DNA from: an uncultured Cocleimonas sp.
GTDB taxonomy: Bacteria; Pseudomonadota; Gammaproteobacteria; Thiotrichales; Thiotrichaceae
Direction: 5' to 3'
DNA length: 7,055 nucleotides
Assembly (NCBI GenBank): GCA_937974135.1
Contig: CALJIH010000131.1
Location: 1-7,055, forward strand
Numbering within the stretch: the stretch's first letter is position 1; every line of letters begins with the position of its first letter. The notes beneath the pieces were generated by a model. It was given only the letters and a program-made list of their open reading frames with translations, was not told the origin of the DNA and ran no database searches. This document shows, one piece after another, positions 5,654-7,055 of this stretch. The position numbers and the translations under genes were made by a program.

Positions 5654-6391
5654 TTAAGCCGACAGTGGCTCAATAATTAGTTTTTCACCTGATAGTTTTA
5701 TCATTGCGGGTTTGCCAATTAAATCAGTATCACTCTCATCGAGTAATTGATAACGACCTGCAATAGCGATTAACTCAGCTTGTAAAGATTGGCAGAATAT
5801 CCTGGCTGATTCATTACCCATGGCACCTGCCAGTACTCTGCCGCGTAAAGGACCATAAACGTGTATTGAGCCATCAGCCATGATTTCAGAACCAGCACTG
5901 GTTTGCGCCAACACTGTCATGTCTGAATCAGCTGCATAAATTTGTTGACCTGAACGAACGGGTCTATCAACCGTTAACGACTTAAATTTAACAGCAATTG
6001 GGGCTGGTTGAGGATCTTGAGATTCAACGGCATCATGATTTGATGAATCCTCTTCCTCAGAAGTTGATGATTCTGTTTCTTTTGCAGATGGTTTAAGACT
6101 CTCGCGCATCACAGCCCAACCAGCATTCGCTAAACTGGCATTTAATGTAGCTGGATGATTACGCACCCCTACAGGGATAAAGCCTAAATTTATTAAAGCG
6201 TTTTTTAAAGCGGTGAAATCAAAATCTATAACAGCTTCACCTAATAATGAACAATCAACAACGATAGGACTTTGACTAAAAAATTGTGGCATCTCATCGC
6301 GTTTTTTTTCTAATTCAATGGCAATTGCATTTACATCTGTATGCTCCAAATGCAAAACATTGAGCATAGACATCTCACCTTTTAAATTCAT
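5654..6391 (-). CDS. minC: Septum site-determining protein MinC
   Basis: MinC blocks FtsZ ring assembly away from midcell and is placed there by MinD. The 245 residues have the two-domain plan: an N-terminal FtsZ-inhibiting domain (about 1-95), a linker rich in Ser, Glu and Asp (about 100-130), and a C-terminal beta-helix domain (about 135-245). The latter contains VRSGQQIYA (145-153), with the RSGQ motif needed for MinD binding, and HVYGPLRGRVLAGA (177-190). The first ATG gives MNLKGE, matching the conserved ELKG start of relatives, so I keep it. However, AGGTGAG lies inside the first codons and would suit initiation at Met9. An in-frame stop upstream rules out a longer form. It leads the min operon, divergent from mfd. 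Confidence 0.95.
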   Translation of the reverse strand: MNLKGEMSMLNVLHLEHTDVNAIAIELEKKRDEMPQFFSQSPIVVDCSLLGEAVIDFDFTALKNALINLGFIPVGVRNHPATLNASLANAGWAVMRESLKPSAKETESSTSEEEDSSNHDAVESQDPQPAPIAVKFKSLTVDRPVRSGQQIYAADSDMTVLAQTSAGSEIMADGSIHVYGPLRGRVLAGAMGNESARIFCQSLQAELIAIAGRYQLLDESDTDLIGKPAMIKLSGEKLIIEPLSA

Positions 6392-6447
6392 TTTCTGCTT
6401 CTCATAGCTTCGAAAAAACGCCCAATTTGAAATTTATTGTGGCGAGC

Positions 6448-6476
6448 ATGATAACTGAGACAGAAGTTTTTATCAT
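6448..6476. promoter_or_regulatory. Inverted repeat between minC and mfd
   Basis: ATGATAA (6448-6454) and TTATCAT (6470-6476) are perfect inverted copies separated by 15 bases, in the middle of the 193-base divergent gap. It could be an operator or a chance palindrome in AT-rich DNA. No strong -35/-10 pair was found for minC. For mfd, TATGAT (6522-6527) is a possible -10 box without a good -35. Confidence 0.25.
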
Positions 6477-6584
6477 CGCTAATCTCACTTTTTAACGGTA
6501 CAATTTCGCCTTTTTTAATTTTATGATCTAGTTAAATATCAGTTATTAAATTGATGTTTTAAAAAGCACTTACAAATCCTTGAA

Positions 6585-7055
6585 ATGACAATAAATACAC
6601 TAAATCCACTCTACCCAAATAAAGAAACAGAGCTCGCTGTATGGGGACAGTTGCACGGTTGCGCGCAAGATTTATTGATAGCAAATACTGCTAGGGAATA
6701 TCAAGGTTTAATCGTTGTAGTGACCGCGGATAGTCAAACAGCTTACAATATCAAAGATAATGTTAACTTCTTTTTAGGCAATGATTTAAAAGCAAGCAAT
6801 AAACGCGAAGTGCACATTTTCCCTGACTGGGAAACATTACCATACGACGTATTTTCTCCGCATGAAGATTTAATTTCCGATCGTTTAAAAACCTTAAGCC
6901 AATTACACACTATTCAACAAGGTGTGCTGATTGTTCCTGTTGCAACATTAATGCAAAGACTCGCACCCGTAGATTATGTGCGAGCCAATACGCTATTTTT
7001 TAAACAAGGTGACAAACTAGATATTGAAGTATTTCGTACGCAGCTTGAAGAATCT
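6585..7055 (+). CDS. mfd: Transcription-repair coupling factor Mfd, N-terminal part (runs off right edge)
   Basis: Mfd is a cytoplasmic DNA translocase that removes RNA polymerase stalled at DNA damage and recruits the UvrA nucleotide-excision repair machinery. Only the first 157 codons of a protein usually near 1150 residues are present, so the helicase motifs lie outside. The visible part matches the UvrB-like N-terminal module: LIVVVTADSQTAYNIKDNV (42-60), the hallmark FPDWETLPYDVFSPHEDLISDR (79-100) and a VLIVPVATLMQRL segment (114-126). The ATG at 6585 follows an in-frame stop with no other start between. Its Shine-Dalgarno sequence is poor. The gene is divergent from minC, with 193 bases between them. 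Confidence 0.93.
   Translation, partial: MTINTLNPLYPNKETELAVWGQLHGCAQDLLIANTAREYQGLIVVVTADSQTAYNIKDNVNFFLGNDLKASNKREVHIFPDWETLPYDVFSPHEDLISDRLKTLSQLHTIQQGVLIVPVATLMQRLAPVDYVRANTLFFKQGDKLDIEVFRTQLEES

Overview
The window looks like chromosomal DNA from an AT-rich gammaproteobacterium. The evidence is a minC-minD-minE operon, lying divergently next to mfd, whose proteins are of gammaproteobacterial type (MinC with an LKG start and an RSGQ C-terminal domain, MinE of 87 residues). A tripartite TRAP uptake system fits an aquatic or marine lifestyle, but I cannot name the genus. There are no rRNA, tRNA, CRISPR or transposase genes.

Left part (1-3645). A gene-free leader (1-361) holds a good leftward sigma-70 promoter at the edge, hairpins, a G7-containing repeat and a plausible rightward extended -10 promoter. 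A dctP-dctQ-dctM operon follows on the + strand: periplasmic solute receptor, small membrane subunit and large membrane transport subunit. DctP and DctQ are separated by two hairpins, the second ending in a T-run like an intrinsic terminator or attenuator. dctQ and dctM overlap by an ATGA. The whole transcription unit is bracketed by two identical 21-bp direct repeats (205-225 and 3601-3621). Shorter matches lie in the same order to the left of each copy, so a diverged repeat of about 100-130 bp may flank the operon on both sides.

Right part (3646-7055). On the - strand, in transcription order, are minC, minD (TTG start), minE and a membrane-anchored DUF4105/Lnb-like protein, closely spaced from minD onward. 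MinC inhibits FtsZ, MinD is the membrane ATPase that recruits it, and MinE drives the oscillation that clears MinCD from midcell. The DUF4105 protein is an unexpected fourth member with a conserved Asn-Cys-Thr-Thr motif. Divergent from minC, mfd (transcription-repair coupling factor) begins at 6585 and runs off the right edge.

Most genes are ordinary. The points worth a second look are the repeat pair around the TRAP operon, the DUF4105 gene in the min operon, the TTG start of minD and the attenuator-like element after dctP.
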